In this document: piece after piece, positions 7,987 through 15,388 of the stretch
Layout: every line of letters starts with the position of its first letter
Position numbering within the stretch: the first letter of the stretch is position 1
IMG/VR virus record: IMGVR_UViG_3300042923_001810
Coordinates: 1-45,460 of that record
Source of the DNA: a virus
DNA: 45,460 nucleotides
Direction: 5' to 3' (one strand)
Made by a program: the position numbers and the translations under genes
The notes under the pieces: generated by a model
Database searches by the model: none
Told to the model about the DNA's origin: nothing
What the model saw: the letters and a program-made list of their open reading frames with translations, nothing else

Positions 7987-8406
7987 ATGAGAGAACATAA
8001 ATTTAAAGTTTGGGACAAGACACATGAGGAGTGGCTAGAAATTGGAGGAGATTATTTTTTAACTTATTCTGACGGCAAGCTAGTAGTAATCCAAGGTGAT
8101 GAGCATTGGGCTGCAGAGCTAGAGGATATTGAAATAGTTGAGTACACAGGGTTTAAAGATAAAAATTGTAACGAAGCTTACGAGGGCAGTTTAATACCAT
8201 ACAACTTTAATAACAAAAAAATTGGCGTTGTTAAGTATGGAGAATACAAAAATATTTGTGATGACCAACACGCTTCTCATGTAGGTTTTTATGTAGAATG
8301 GCAGGATGAAGAATTAAGAAGTATGCTCAGAAAGGACTTAGGATTCTGGTTAAAAGTATCAAGTGTTGTCGGTCATATATATGAAAATCCAGAGCTACTA
8401 GAATAA
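7987..8406 (+). CDS. YopX-family protein
   Basis: 139-residue protein of the phage YopX family, named after an SPbeta protein of unknown function. Family marks are the start KFKVWDKTHEEWLE, the central EYTGFKDKNCNEAYEGSLI and the end VVGHIYENPELLE. The fold is mostly beta with a C-terminal motif. It has AAGGAAG before ATG 7987 and sits in the recombination-replication operon, where such genes commonly occur. Confidence 0.88.
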   Translation: MREHKFKVWDKTHEEWLEIGGDYFLTYSDGKLVVIQGDEHWAAELEDIEIVEYTGFKDKNCNEAYEGSLIPYNFNNKKIGVVKYGEYKNICDDQHASHVGFYVEWQDEELRSMLRKDLGFWLKVSSVVGHIYENPELLE

Positions 8407-8433
8407 CATGGAAGCCTTAAAGGAAGTGAGCGA

Positions 8434-9357
8434 ATGGCAAGACCTAAAAGAGAGGGGTTAGACTATTTTCCCTTAGATGTAAATGCAGGTATAGATGATG
8501 AAATAGAACTTGTAGAAGCTGAGTATGGATTAGAGGGTTTTGCTATTTTTATAAAGCTTCTTCAGAAAATCTATAAAACTAATTACTACATTATGTGGAC
8601 AGAAAAGGAGAAATTACAGTTTTCTAAGAGGGTTAATGTTGACATTAATCGAGTTAATGTAATCATAATGTCCTGTTTAAAGTGGGGTTTATTTAATAAA
8701 AGCCTATATGATACATATAAAATACTTACTTCAAAGGGCATTCAGAAGAGATTTTTGCTTGCGATAGACAGAAGAACATCATATGAATTTTACAGAGAAT
8801 ACCTGCTTTTAAGTGAAAATGAGGTTAATGCTTACAAAAACCTCATTATTGTAAACATAACTGCCGATAATGCAGACATTAATCTCCAAATAGAAAGAGA
8901 AAGAGAAAGTAAAGAGAAAGTAAAGGAAAGTAAAGGAGAAGATATTAAAGCACAAGAAAATGCAGATGCCGTCTCTGCAAAAGAAAAAGTTTATGTTAAA
9001 GTGCTTGAATACTTTTCTAAAAAATCTGGAGTACCGACCTTCAGGCTAAAACCTAAAGATATTCAAGTTGCGGAGGAATTGGGTGTTAGTATTCCTTTAC
9101 GCATAATAATTTCTGGTATTGATGAAGCTTTCAATAGACATAAACCTAAACATGATGAAGACAAGATAAGAAGTTTAAGTTATTGCAAACCTGTTATTTT
9201 GGATATTTGGGAACTTGAAAAAAGCACGAATGGAGGGACAGCAAATGGATCAGCTCCAAGGGATATTAAGCAGAATAGGAGCAAATATAAAGTCAAAATC
9301 GATACAGACACCCCAGACCTCTCAAGAGTCGATACCTCAGAGTTTGGAGAATTATAA
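8434..9357 (+). CDS. DnaD-like replication initiator (Lin1244/Lin1753-type N-terminus)
   Basis: 307-residue protein. The N-terminal about 110 residues (GLDYFPLDVNAGIDDEIELV, then WGLFNKSLYDTYKILTSKGIQ) match the Lin1244/Lin1753-like winged-helix domain found in phage initiators. A charged linker rich in E and K (150-180) leads to a DnaD-like C-terminal part. It would bind the phage origin and hand over to the loader encoded next. Its 3' end overlaps the loader gene by 113 bases in another frame. Confidence 0.85.
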   Translation: MARPKREGLDYFPLDVNAGIDDEIELVEAEYGLEGFAIFIKLLQKIYKTNYYIMWTEKEKLQFSKRVNVDINRVNVIIMSCLKWGLFNKSLYDTYKILTSKGIQKRFLLAIDRRTSYEFYREYLLLSENEVNAYKNLIIVNITADNADINLQIERERESKEKVKESKGEDIKAQENADAVSAKEKVYVKVLEYFSKKSGVPTFRLKPKDIQVAEELGVSIPLRIIISGIDEAFNRHKPKHDEDKIRSLSYCKPVILDIWELEKSTNGGTANGSAPRDIKQNRSKYKVKIDTDTPDLSRVDTSEFGEL

Positions 9358-10048
9358 ATGTGCTAAGTGTAGAGATTTAGGTTTTATACCAATAAAACAA
9401 GAAAATGCTCAAGATGTAATTATAGAATGTGAATGTCATAAGAAAGACAAGCTACTAAGAATGTGGGAGAAATCCGGTATCAAACTTGAAAATCAGAATT
9501 TATCCTTTGAAAATTATAAACCTATTACTCCTATGGCCAAGCATATGAAAGCTAAAGCTATTCAGTATTTTACGGAATTTGACAATATAAAAGGAAGTAG
9601 ACATAATTCCATTGCTTTTCTTGGACAAGTAGGCAGCGGCAAAACTCATTTAACGGTATCTATAGCAGGGAGATTAATTAATAAAGGTGTAGAGGTTAGA
9701 TACTTTCAGTTTAGAGAAATGATAACCTACCTAAAGCAGAATATCATGGATGAGGAAGCGTACCAAAGAGAAGTTACAAGGTATAAAACAACACCTGTGC
9801 TACTCATAGATGACTTATTCAAGAAGCAAAAAGATAAAGGCACTGTTACTGATTCTGATGTAAAAATAATGTTTGAGATAGTTAATTACCGATATGTAAA
9901 CTATTTGCCTATTATTGTTAGCTCAGAGTTATCAGTTGATGAAATTTTAGACATAGATGAAGGTTTAGGAAGCAGAGTAGTTCAGATGTGCAAGCAGCAT
10001 TTAGTTCAAGTAGAGGGCATGGAAAATAATTACAGATTGAAGGAATAG
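9245..10048 (+). CDS. DnaC-like helicase loader ATPase
   Basis: 267-residue AAA+ loader. A cysteine cluster CAKCRDLGF...ECECHKK near residues 38-65 is a probable zinc site, as in DnaI/DnaC-type loaders. Walker A GQVGSGKT is at 127-134 and Walker B LLIDDLF about 50-60 residues later. The start ATG 9245 has GGAGGG 7 bases upstream; the longer open frame from 9215 has no such site. It is expected to load the host replicative helicase at the phage origin with the DnaD-like protein. Confidence 0.9.
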   Translation: MDQLQGILSRIGANIKSKSIQTPQTSQESIPQSLENYKCAKCRDLGFIPIKQENAQDVIIECECHKKDKLLRMWEKSGIKLENQNLSFENYKPITPMAKHMKAKAIQYFTEFDNIKGSRHNSIAFLGQVGSGKTHLTVSIAGRLINKGVEVRYFQFREMITYLKQNIMDEEAYQREVTRYKTTPVLLIDDLFKKQKDKGTVTDSDVKIMFEIVNYRYVNYLPIIVSSELSVDEILDIDEGLGSRVVQMCKQHLVQVEGMENNYRLKE

Positions 10049-10057
10049 GTGAGATAT

Positions 10058-10243
10058 ATGAGTAAAGCGAATGAAGTTTGCAGTAAGTACTACAAGGATA
10101 AATGCCATGTATGTCCGTTAAGAACCGAGTGTTGTAAGAGAATTGGACCAGGCAGAGAAAAGCTTGACTCATGGCTAGCAGAAGTAGAAGAAGTTGCAGA
10201 AGAGATAATGAGTAGTACACGAACTGAGAAAAGGTCGACGTAA
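10058..10243 (+). CDS. Small cysteine-rich protein
   Basis: 61-residue protein with a cluster CSKYYKDKCHVCPLRTECC (residues about 6-24) that could bind zinc or an iron-sulfur cluster, followed by an acidic helix. ATG 10058 is preferred over GTG 10049 because AGGTGAG lies just before it. Last gene of the replication operon. Similar CPLR-type mini proteins occur in clostridial phages without known function. Confidence 0.65.
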   Translation: MSKANEVCSKYYKDKCHVCPLRTECCKRIGPGREKLDSWLAEVEEVAEEIMSSTRTEKRST

Positions 10244-10634
10244 CTATTGAAATTAAAAGTACAAACAATGGTCTTTGAAAATTGAATAATACGGTATACA
10301 AAAGTAGAAGCATTTTTAACATCATGGGAAATCTATTGCATAGTATGAAGAATACTTCACAAATTAGGGCATTATTGTAGAACATAACGTACTTAATGTC
10401 TTTTTCCTGCAACTTGCATAAAGTAGCGATTACTGATTAAAATACTTCAGTTCTACATAACTCCGGAAGTAAGGCTTAGAGAATGCAGTTTATATTTTAT
10501 CTTTTTAGATTAAAGTACTAACCTATGTTTCGGGTAGCTCTTATATATAGCAAGAACATAATTGAACATTGATGAATAATATATTATGAAAACTGTCTGT
10601 TAATTTAAGTAAGTCCAAATATAGGAGGTATAAA
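10244..10634. other. 391-base gap before the ferritin-like gene
   Basis: No convincing gene on either strand. It contains the left arm of a perfect 15-bp inverted repeat (10283-10297) whose partner lies at 11391-11405. A TTGAAC...TATATT-like AT-rich stretch near 10552-10580 may hold the promoter of the ferritin-like gene, but no good consensus was found. Base composition is like the surroundings. Confidence 0.5.
10283..10297 (+). repeat. Left arm of 15-bp inverted repeat around the ferritin-like gene
   Basis: TGAATAATACGGTAT here is the exact reverse complement of ATACCGTATTATTCA at 11391-11405. The two arms bracket the single ferritin-like gene about 1.1 kb apart. Confidence 0.8.
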
Positions 10635-11147
10635 ATGAGTTACACTAATCCATATGGACAGCCACAAGGAATTGCGAGACTTGATACAAATAAATTAAGG
10701 GAGATATTAATAGCTGAAATTGATGCGATAAACGGTTATGCTGACCATATTGCAAATTCAAACATGGAAGACATTAATGCAGCTTGGAAAAGTATCATGG
10801 GAGATGAAAAAAAGCACTATGGCATGATTCTTTCATTACTTCGCAAATATGACACAGCACAATATCAAGCATATAAAGATCATATTGGTGATAAATTAGG
10901 CCCTAAGTCAACTATGCAAACATATACACCAAACTATGATAAACAGATAATCTTAAATAATGTAAGAGAAGACATAAAAGGCGAACTTGAAGCTGTTATC
11001 CTATATGAACAGCAGCTAGTTAGTATCCCCTATAATGATGTCAGGTATGCATTGTATTCAATAATTAATGAAGAAAAGGGGCACGCTGAGCATTTAACAC
11101 AGCTATTACTAAAATATGATACAGATAAATACAATGGTCTTGAATAA
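10635..11147 (+). CDS. Ferritin-like diiron protein (rubrerythrin/spore-coat type), duplicated half
   Basis: 170-residue four-helix protein built from two similar halves. Half one has E28-x-D-A-I-x-x-Y35 and E58-K-K-H61. Half two has E117-x-E-A-V-x-x-Y124 and E147-K-G-H150. Each half ends in LL.KYDT.xY. These E...ExxH pairs are the carboxylate-histidine ligands of ferritin-like/rubrerythrin diiron sites. The short tyrosine/proline/glutamine-rich start (TNPYGQPQG) recalls spore or coat-associated members. It has its own leader and terminator and interrupts the phage operon, so it is a moron. Peroxide or oxygen protection of the lysogen or spore is inference. Confidence 0.85.
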   Translation: MSYTNPYGQPQGIARLDTNKLREILIAEIDAINGYADHIANSNMEDINAAWKSIMGDEKKHYGMILSLLRKYDTAQYQAYKDHIGDKLGPKSTMQTYTPNYDKQIILNNVREDIKGELEAVILYEQQLVSIPYNDVRYALYSIINEEKGHAEHLTQLLLKYDTDKYNGLE

Positions 11148-11311
11148 AAAATATTGAATTATTACCATTTTTTCGTTAACTTGCCGGTGATATATTTTTA
11201 TAATTTGATAAATTGCTCAAAGCGTTGATATTTGGGGTTTTTATTTAGAGAACTTGGCGGAAATAGCACCAATGACGAGTCATGAAAATAATTTAATGCT
11301 TATATTACTTA

Positions 11312-11346
11312 AAGAATGTAACAAACCCATGTTATGTCGCATTCTT
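11312..11346 (+). terminator. Stem-loop downstream of ferritin-like gene
   Basis: AAGAATG-TAACA pairs with TGTTA-(5-base bulge)-CATTCTT around a 6-base loop, followed by an AT-rich run without a clean T tract. It could be a weak terminator or an RNA-stabilising hairpin. Confidence 0.45.
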
Positions 11347-11387
11347 CTTATTATTTATTATAATTATTAAAAATCGAATAATCTATT

Positions 11388-11428
11388 AAAATACCGTATT
11401 ATTCAGGAGTGAGTATTGCGGTATTTTT
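11388..11428 (+). terminator. Probable intrinsic terminator of the ferritin-like gene
   Basis: AAAATACCGTA (11388-11398) pairs with TTGCGGTATTTT (to 11427) as an 11-bp stem including one G-T pair, ending in a T run. The 5' strand of the stem overlaps the right arm of the 15-bp inverted repeat. Confidence 0.65.
11391..11405 (-). repeat. Right arm of 15-bp inverted repeat
   Basis: ATACCGTATTATTCA, exact reverse complement of 10283-10297. It lies within the 5' side of the terminator hairpin. Confidence 0.8.
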
Positions 11429-11515
11429 AAGTCGTAATTCAAATATAGGACGTCGCAAGGGTACAGTTTCACCTATCTATTATCAAATAATAATCAAATG
11501 AAAGAAGATGATTAA

Positions 11516-11641
11516 ATGAATTTTAGTGATTTATCAGCTCGTGAGAAGGCTGCTGTAACACATAGAGATATTCAAAAAAGGAAAGAGGTTAAAGCTAGGG
11601 GAGCCAAACAAGCAGAAGATCATCTCTTTGAAAATACATAA
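11516..11641 (+). CDS. Small basic protein upstream of rusA
   Basis: 41-residue helical, charged protein (FSDLSAREKAAVTHRDIQKR, then KAxxxKQAEDHLF). A modest AAAGAAGATG ribosome site precedes ATG 11516. It is followed after about 45 bases by rusA. No family recognised. The composition and the conserved-looking helix support a real gene. Confidence 0.5.
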   Translation: MNFSDLSAREKAAVTHRDIQKRKEVKARGAKQAEDHLFENT

Positions 11642-11685
11642 AGAATACAGAAAGCTAAAAGAGGTATAAAAAGGAGTAAGCCAGC

Positions 11686-12081
11686 ATGGTAAAGATAATT
11701 GTTCCAGGAGATCCAGTGGCTAAAGGTAGACCGAGAGTTGGTAAATGGGGGACTTACACTCCAACCAAAACCGTTAACTATGAAACCTTAGTTAAAGAGC
11801 TGTTTATTATTAGTGGACAAGGTAAGGAAGATGGTGAGCTAGAAGCAGTAATTGATGCATATTTCCCTATATTAAAATCAACAAGTAAGAAAAATGCCAA
11901 GTTAATGCTTGAAGGCATAATTAGGCATACTAAAAAGCCTGATGCTGATAATATCGGGAAGATATGTTTAGATGCACTCAATAAGCTAGCTTTCGATGAT
12001 GATAGCCAAATAGTAGATTTAAGAGTTAGAAAATTCTACTCAGATAATCCAAGAGTAGAAATAAAAATAAGCCAATTATAA
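11686..12081 (+). CDS. rusA: RusA-family Holliday junction resolvase
   Basis: 131-residue endonuclease that cuts Holliday junctions. Family features are the start IIVPGDPVAKGRPRVGKWGTYTP, the acidic catalytic block KKPDADNIGKICLDALN (about 83-100) and the following DDSQI. These supply the metal-binding aspartates. Length is typical. AAGGAGTAAG lies before ATG 11686. It would resolve recombination and replication junctions before packaging, working with the RecT block. Confidence 0.93.
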   Translation: MVKIIVPGDPVAKGRPRVGKWGTYTPTKTVNYETLVKELFIISGQGKEDGELEAVIDAYFPILKSTSKKNAKLMLEGIIRHTKKPDADNIGKICLDALNKLAFDDDSQIVDLRVRKFYSDNPRVEIKISQL

Positions 12082-12101
12082 AGGTGGAGGGAGAATTTAT
12101 A

Positions 12102-12497
12102 ATGTTTGTTGAAAATAAATTACAGCGTGAAGTTTTAGAAATGGAATTAACAAGTCCTATATTTGATGAAATGAGAGAACAACTAGATGCAGCAATTAAG
12201 GATTGTATAACTAGAGTTTATAATAAAGAATTTGAAAGCGGAGAAGTTACTTTAAAGCTTAGTATCGAATTACCAGAGACTTATAAGATATTACCCAAAG
12301 AAGGTAAATATGGAGAAATGTCTAGTGAAAAATATTACTATAGAAAGCCAAGATTCAAGCATAATACAACAACTAGTCTTAAGAAGCAGTTCAAAACGGA
12401 TGGTGTTTATACGGACGATAGAGAAGTGCAGCTTGACGATGATGTATTTATAGCTAAGAAAATAGATGATAGACAAATTAGTTTGTTTGATAAATAA
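12102..12497 (+). CDS. Conserved-looking phage protein, function unknown
   Basis: 131-residue protein. ATG 12102 is preferred because GGTGGAGGGAG sits about 9 bases before it; the open frame reaches back to 12084. It has a helix (FDEMREQLDAAIKDCITRV), then a beta segment GEVTLKLSIELPE and a C-terminal acidic tail ending ISLFDK. The layout recalls small phage proteins often annotated as replication-terminator-like, but the match is too loose to name. Confidence 0.6.
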   Translation: MFVENKLQREVLEMELTSPIFDEMREQLDAAIKDCITRVYNKEFESGEVTLKLSIELPETYKILPKEGKYGEMSSEKYYYRKPRFKHNTTTSLKKQFKTDGVYTDDREVQLDDDVFIAKKIDDRQISLFDK

Positions 12498-12551
12498 AAT
12501 AACTTCGCAGTTTGGATTTGTTGTCCAAGCTTTGGGGAATAAGGTGATTTA

Positions 12552-13403
12552 ATGAGAAGGCAAAATAAGAACCTTCAAGAGTTAATTCCTGGCCAGCTAA
12601 CGCTTTGGGATATAGAAATTACACAAAAGGCTGAAATAATCACAGAAAAGCCTAGTTTGTACACAGAAACGGTGGATAAATTACCAAATAATGAGGTTTC
12701 GTACACAGAATTATCACCTAAAGGTATAAGCCCAGAAACTGAGAAACCTATAAACCTTCTAGAATTAACGTTTGGGCAGCAAGATTTCTTATATAAAAAT
12801 AACATATATGAAAATGAGAATTTAAACAGAGTAATAAAGTATTGTGGTGGTGGTTTAGCAATGGAGCTGCAGTATGAAGATTCCTATAAAACTATTTATG
12901 TTAATACGCAGGGCAAGGAAGAATTCACTTCAGGGTGCAAGATACCTGTGTTGCCAATGGACAAGATACTGTATTATAAATCAGCTCTTACAGAGCTCAA
13001 CAGTACACAGGAAGCAAAGCTAAAGGATCTACTAGAGAAGTTACCTGAAGCTAAAGTTATAAGGCGAAAGGCTGATAATAACATCCTAATAGAGTTTAAG
13101 GACAAAGTGATTAGCATTAATTCTATCGGTTGGGTTTTAGAGTTCCAAGGCTGCAAAGCAGTTTATGAAGAAGATGAAGTAGAAAGACATGATCTAGTGA
13201 AGGAAGTAAATATTGAGGATATTCAGAAGAGTATAAAGCTTGGAGATATCATAGAGGCTCAGCATGGCCAAAGAAAAATTAAAGGTGAAATTGTTAGGGT
13301 GTATGGTCCTGGCAATGTAACCTTAAATATTGTCTTTGACAATGGTTCAAAGCATACTGCAGTACATAGAAGCAGAGTAACAAAATTAATTAAATGTGCT
13401 TAG
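12552..13403 (+). CDS. Hypothetical protein with C-terminal SH3/KOW-like segment
   Basis: 283 residues, not recognised. The N-terminus (LIPGQLTLWDIE) resembles PCNA/clamp-type or proline-rich partner motifs. The middle has a beta-rich repeat-like pair, GGGLAMELQYEDSYKTIYVNTQ and KADNNILIEFKDKVISI. The last about 55 residues (KLGDIIEAQHGQRKIKGEIVRVYG...SRVTKLIK) have the look of a small beta-barrel (SH3/KOW-like). ATG 12552 follows AAGGTGATTTA. It ends at the ribosome site of the next gene. Confidence 0.6.
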   Translation: MRRQNKNLQELIPGQLTLWDIEITQKAEIITEKPSLYTETVDKLPNNEVSYTELSPKGISPETEKPINLLELTFGQQDFLYKNNIYENENLNRVIKYCGGGLAMELQYEDSYKTIYVNTQGKEEFTSGCKIPVLPMDKILYYKSALTELNSTQEAKLKDLLEKLPEAKVIRRKADNNILIEFKDKVISINSIGWVLEFQGCKAVYEEDEVERHDLVKEVNIEDIQKSIKLGDIIEAQHGQRKIKGEIVRVYGPGNVTLNIVFDNGSKHTAVHRSRVTKLIKCA

Positions 13404-13413
13404 GAGGAATGAC

Positions 13414-13593
13414 ATGAAAGTAATGATAGTAAAATGCACAAACCCAAGTGCCTGGTGGAATAAATCAAAATATATAGGAGCTCAATATGAGGTAATAAGA
13501 GAACTTGATGAAGATTATTTAGTTAAGGTCAAAGATAAAAAGAGAGAAGGAAATCATGTTTTAAAAGCTGATTGTGCGGTTATTGAAAAGTAA
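13414..13593 (+). CDS. Small SH3-like phage protein
   Basis: 59-residue protein (KVMIVKCTNPSAWWNKSKYIG, then beta strands) starting at ATG 13414 behind TAGGAGG. The pattern of a short barrel with WWN and G-x-x-Y-E-V is common in uncharacterised phage early proteins. Translation is probably coupled to the preceding gene, whose stop lies inside its ribosome site. Confidence 0.65.
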   Translation: MKVMIVKCTNPSAWWNKSKYIGAQYEVIRELDEDYLVKVKDKKREGNHVLKADCAVIEK

Positions 13594-13603
13594 TTTTAAA
13601 AAG

Positions 13604-13683
13604 CCAACAAAAGTTTGTTCATTATTTAATTTCACTAGACTAGGGGGTAAAGCTGTCATCGCGATATAACAAACTTTTGTTGG
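13604..13683. repeat. Perfect 16-bp inverted repeat with 48-base centre
   Basis: CCAACAAAAGTTTGTT (13604-13619) is exactly complementary to 13668-13683. Each arm also contains its own dyad AACAAA-NN-TTTGTT. Read on the plus strand the second arm runs into GGAGGT with no start codon in reach. Read on the minus strand the hairpin is followed by CTTTTT, so it could terminate a leftward RNA. It lies in a 189-base gap between genes. Confidence 0.7.
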
Positions 13684-13782
13684 AGGTAAATATATAAGCC
13701 TATCCTATTCCACTATCATTATATAATTTAAACCCAAACATTGTTACACAATTAATGTAGATAAATCAAAGGAGTTGATTAA

Positions 13783-14382
13783 GTGAAACAAATGTGGCAG
13801 CCAGTGCAGGTACTGCAAATTAAAGAGAATGGCAATCAAACATTATTAGCGGTTGCCACTACTCTTTCTAAAGATGAAATTGTTAAATACTCCAGCAATA
13901 AAGGGCTATTTGCAGTAATTAAGTTTTGGGATTCTCGAAGGATAACAGAGGAGCAAAGAAAAATGATATTTGCCACCTGCAAGGACATAGCAGATTATGT
14001 TGGGGATCCAAGAGAGCTAGTCAGATATGACATGATTTCGGCATATGCAGATGAAACAGGTATTGAGTTCTTTAGCCTGAGTGATTGTAGCTTAGAAGCT
14101 GCGAGAGGATTAATAAATTACATTATGGATTATGTTATGGAACGTGACATTCCACTTACTGGACAAGGTGTAGATAGAACAGATGATATAAACAGGTATT
14201 TGTATATGACCATTAAACATTCCAAGTGCTGTGTCTGTGGTAAGCAAGGAGTTGTTTATAATCTCAACAATGGAGACAAGTTTTCTCTTTGCAATACGCA
14301 TCATAACGAAGCTAAGTTAAAGGGATTACAGGATTTTAAAAAGCTATATAAGGTTTATGGAATCAAGGTTAACGAGGACTAA
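13783..14382 (+). CDS. HNHc-type putative nuclease (degenerate HNH)
   Basis: 199-residue protein of the family described as putative HNHc nuclease in phages. Family traits are the central YVGDPRELVRYDMISAYADETG, then FFSLSDCSLEAARGLINYIMDYV, and a C-terminal zinc motif CCVCGK...LCNTHHNEAKLKG. The usual first HNH histidines after CxxCG are missing here (VVYNLNNG), so nuclease activity is doubtful while the zinc fold may remain. GTG 13783 has AAAGGAGTTG upstream. Confidence 0.8.
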   Translation: MKQMWQPVQVLQIKENGNQTLLAVATTLSKDEIVKYSSNKGLFAVIKFWDSRRITEEQRKMIFATCKDIADYVGDPRELVRYDMISAYADETGIEFFSLSDCSLEAARGLINYIMDYVMERDIPLTGQGVDRTDDINRYLYMTIKHSKCCVCGKQGVVYNLNNGDKFSLCNTHHNEAKLKGLQDFKKLYKVYGIKVNED

Positions 14383-14516
14383 AGGTCCTTTGTCATACGC
14401 TTATAAAGTATATAGCTTATTAATAAAATAATAAGTAAAAAAAGTACAACTATAGAAAGTTCAATTAAACGTTTATAGTCAGAGCTATCTATTTTATTAA
14501 AAATGTTAGAAAACAT
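14379..14516 (-). CDS. Possible single-helix membrane peptide, antisense to the operon
   Basis: 45-codon minus-strand frame in a gap between plus-strand genes. The product has a charged start, then one strongly hydrophobic segment (LSIVVLFLLIILLISYIL, residues 20-37) and a basic end (YKRMTKDL). This layout is seen in type I toxins such as the Fst/TxpA class and in small phage membrane peptides. No good ribosome site was found before ATG 14516, so it may be a chance frame. Confidence 0.3.
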   Translation of the reverse strand: MFSNIFNKIDSSDYKRLIELSIVVLFLLIILLISYILYKRMTKDL

Positions 14517-14621
14517 GATTATCAACTCAAGCGAGTTATTTAAATAGTATGCTCTAAAATCAATGATTTATAACAGGCTATAGGTTATTTAAGTATATGA
14601 AATTTTGAAGGGGTGCTATAG

Positions 14622-14927
14622 ATGAAAGATTTATTAAGAGGAGTAGAAATACTCACTGCAATAGAGTTAGAAAGAGCAAATGAAGAGTATGGAGATAAGT
14701 TCAATTCAATGCATGAAGGCTATGCGGTAATCATGGAGGAAGTCCAAGAGGCTAAAGAAGAATTAGATAGAGCAGAACAAAAACTTAAGTTGCTTTGGGG
14801 AGCTATCAGAAGAGATGAATATCCAGCGGAAGCAATACAGATGTTACATCACTATGCAAAACTGGTGGCTTGTGAGGCTATACAAGTAGCAGCCATGGGC
14901 ACCAAGTTTATGAATAGCTTTAAATAA
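14622..14927 (+). CDS. MazG-like all-alpha NTP pyrophosphohydrolase
   Basis: 101-residue all-helical protein. The EExxE-type motif MEEVQEAKEELDRAE (about residues 37-51) is the metal-binding signature of MazG/dUTPase-like phage proteins. A later helix (MLHHYAKLVACEAIQVAAM) fits the second half of the fold. It may clean up the nucleotide pool during infection. AAGGGGTG precedes ATG 14622. Short length suits a dimeric single-domain member. Confidence 0.65.
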   Translation: MKDLLRGVEILTAIELERANEEYGDKFNSMHEGYAVIMEEVQEAKEELDRAEQKLKLLWGAIRRDEYPAEAIQMLHHYAKLVACEAIQVAAMGTKFMNSFK

Positions 14928-14957
14928 ACCTAAGAGGTATGGGGAGGTACAAGATAT

Positions 14958-15200
14958 ATGAGGGAAGCAATATTATGGGTAACGGCAGCAACTGCTCTAA
15001 TAATAGCATTTCATGAGGGTAAGAAGAAGAGAGAAGCTGAAAGACAGTTAAAAATTAAGAAGTATAGATGTAAATATAATGAGCAAATGGGTTGCCATGG
15101 GATGTGTTGCAACTTCTGTGACATAAGAAAAGAGTGCCAAAAGCTTTGTGGAGCTAACCATAAGTGCTGCGGTGGATTAGTAGAGGAGGAACAATCATGA
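14958..15200 (+). CDS. Membrane-anchored cysteine-rich protein
   Basis: 80 residues: one N-terminal hydrophobic segment (AILWVTAATALIIAF), a basic stretch, then a cluster of about ten cysteines (YRCKYNEQMGCHGMCCNFC...CGANHKCCGG) that could bind zinc or an Fe-S centre. ATG 14958 follows GGGGAGG. Its stop overlaps the start of the next gene (ATGA). Function unknown. Confidence 0.6.
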   Translation: MREAILWVTAATALIIAFHEGKKKREAERQLKIKKYRCKYNEQMGCHGMCCNFCDIRKECQKLCGANHKCCGGLVEEEQS

Positions 15201-15388
15201 AATATAAAATTGATGATGAAGTAGAATTTATTAGATATGAAAACATGGTTCATACAGGAAGGATAGTTTCAGTAAAAGGAATAGGGTTCAAAAAATATAG
15301 GATTATATTTCTAAATGGATTTCTTAGGGGATGCGAATGGATAAAAGAAAAGAATATTATCAGAATCGCAAAAGGGGGACAAGCATGA
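15197..15388 (+). CDS. Small beta-barrel-like protein
   Basis: 63 residues (MKYKIDDEVEFIRYENMVHTG then RIVSVKG) with the spacing of a small SH3-like barrel. ATG 15197 with GAGGAGG just upstream is preferred over the longer frame from 15164. It overlaps both neighbours by four bases, indicating coupled translation. No family named. Confidence 0.6.
   Translation: MKYKIDDEVEFIRYENMVHTGRIVSVKGIGFKKYRIIFLNGFLRGCEWIKEKNIIRIAKGGQA

Larger units (their letters stand above)
11148..11515. other. 368-base gap after the ferritin-like gene
   Basis: No gene seen. It holds two hairpins listed separately (11312-11346 and 11388-11428), the right arm of the 15-bp inverted repeat, and a restart of the phage operon leader from about 11440. 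Confidence 0.5.

Noticed and set aside
9918-10412. 164-codon minus-strand open frame
   Set aside because: It lies antisense to the loader gene end and a gap, is very leucine/serine-rich without a ribosome site, and looks like a shadow of the AT-rich plus strand.
13604-13683. The 16-bp inverted repeat as a CRISPR or insertion-sequence end
   Set aside because: There is only one pair, with no transposase, no regular spacing and no target duplication visible.
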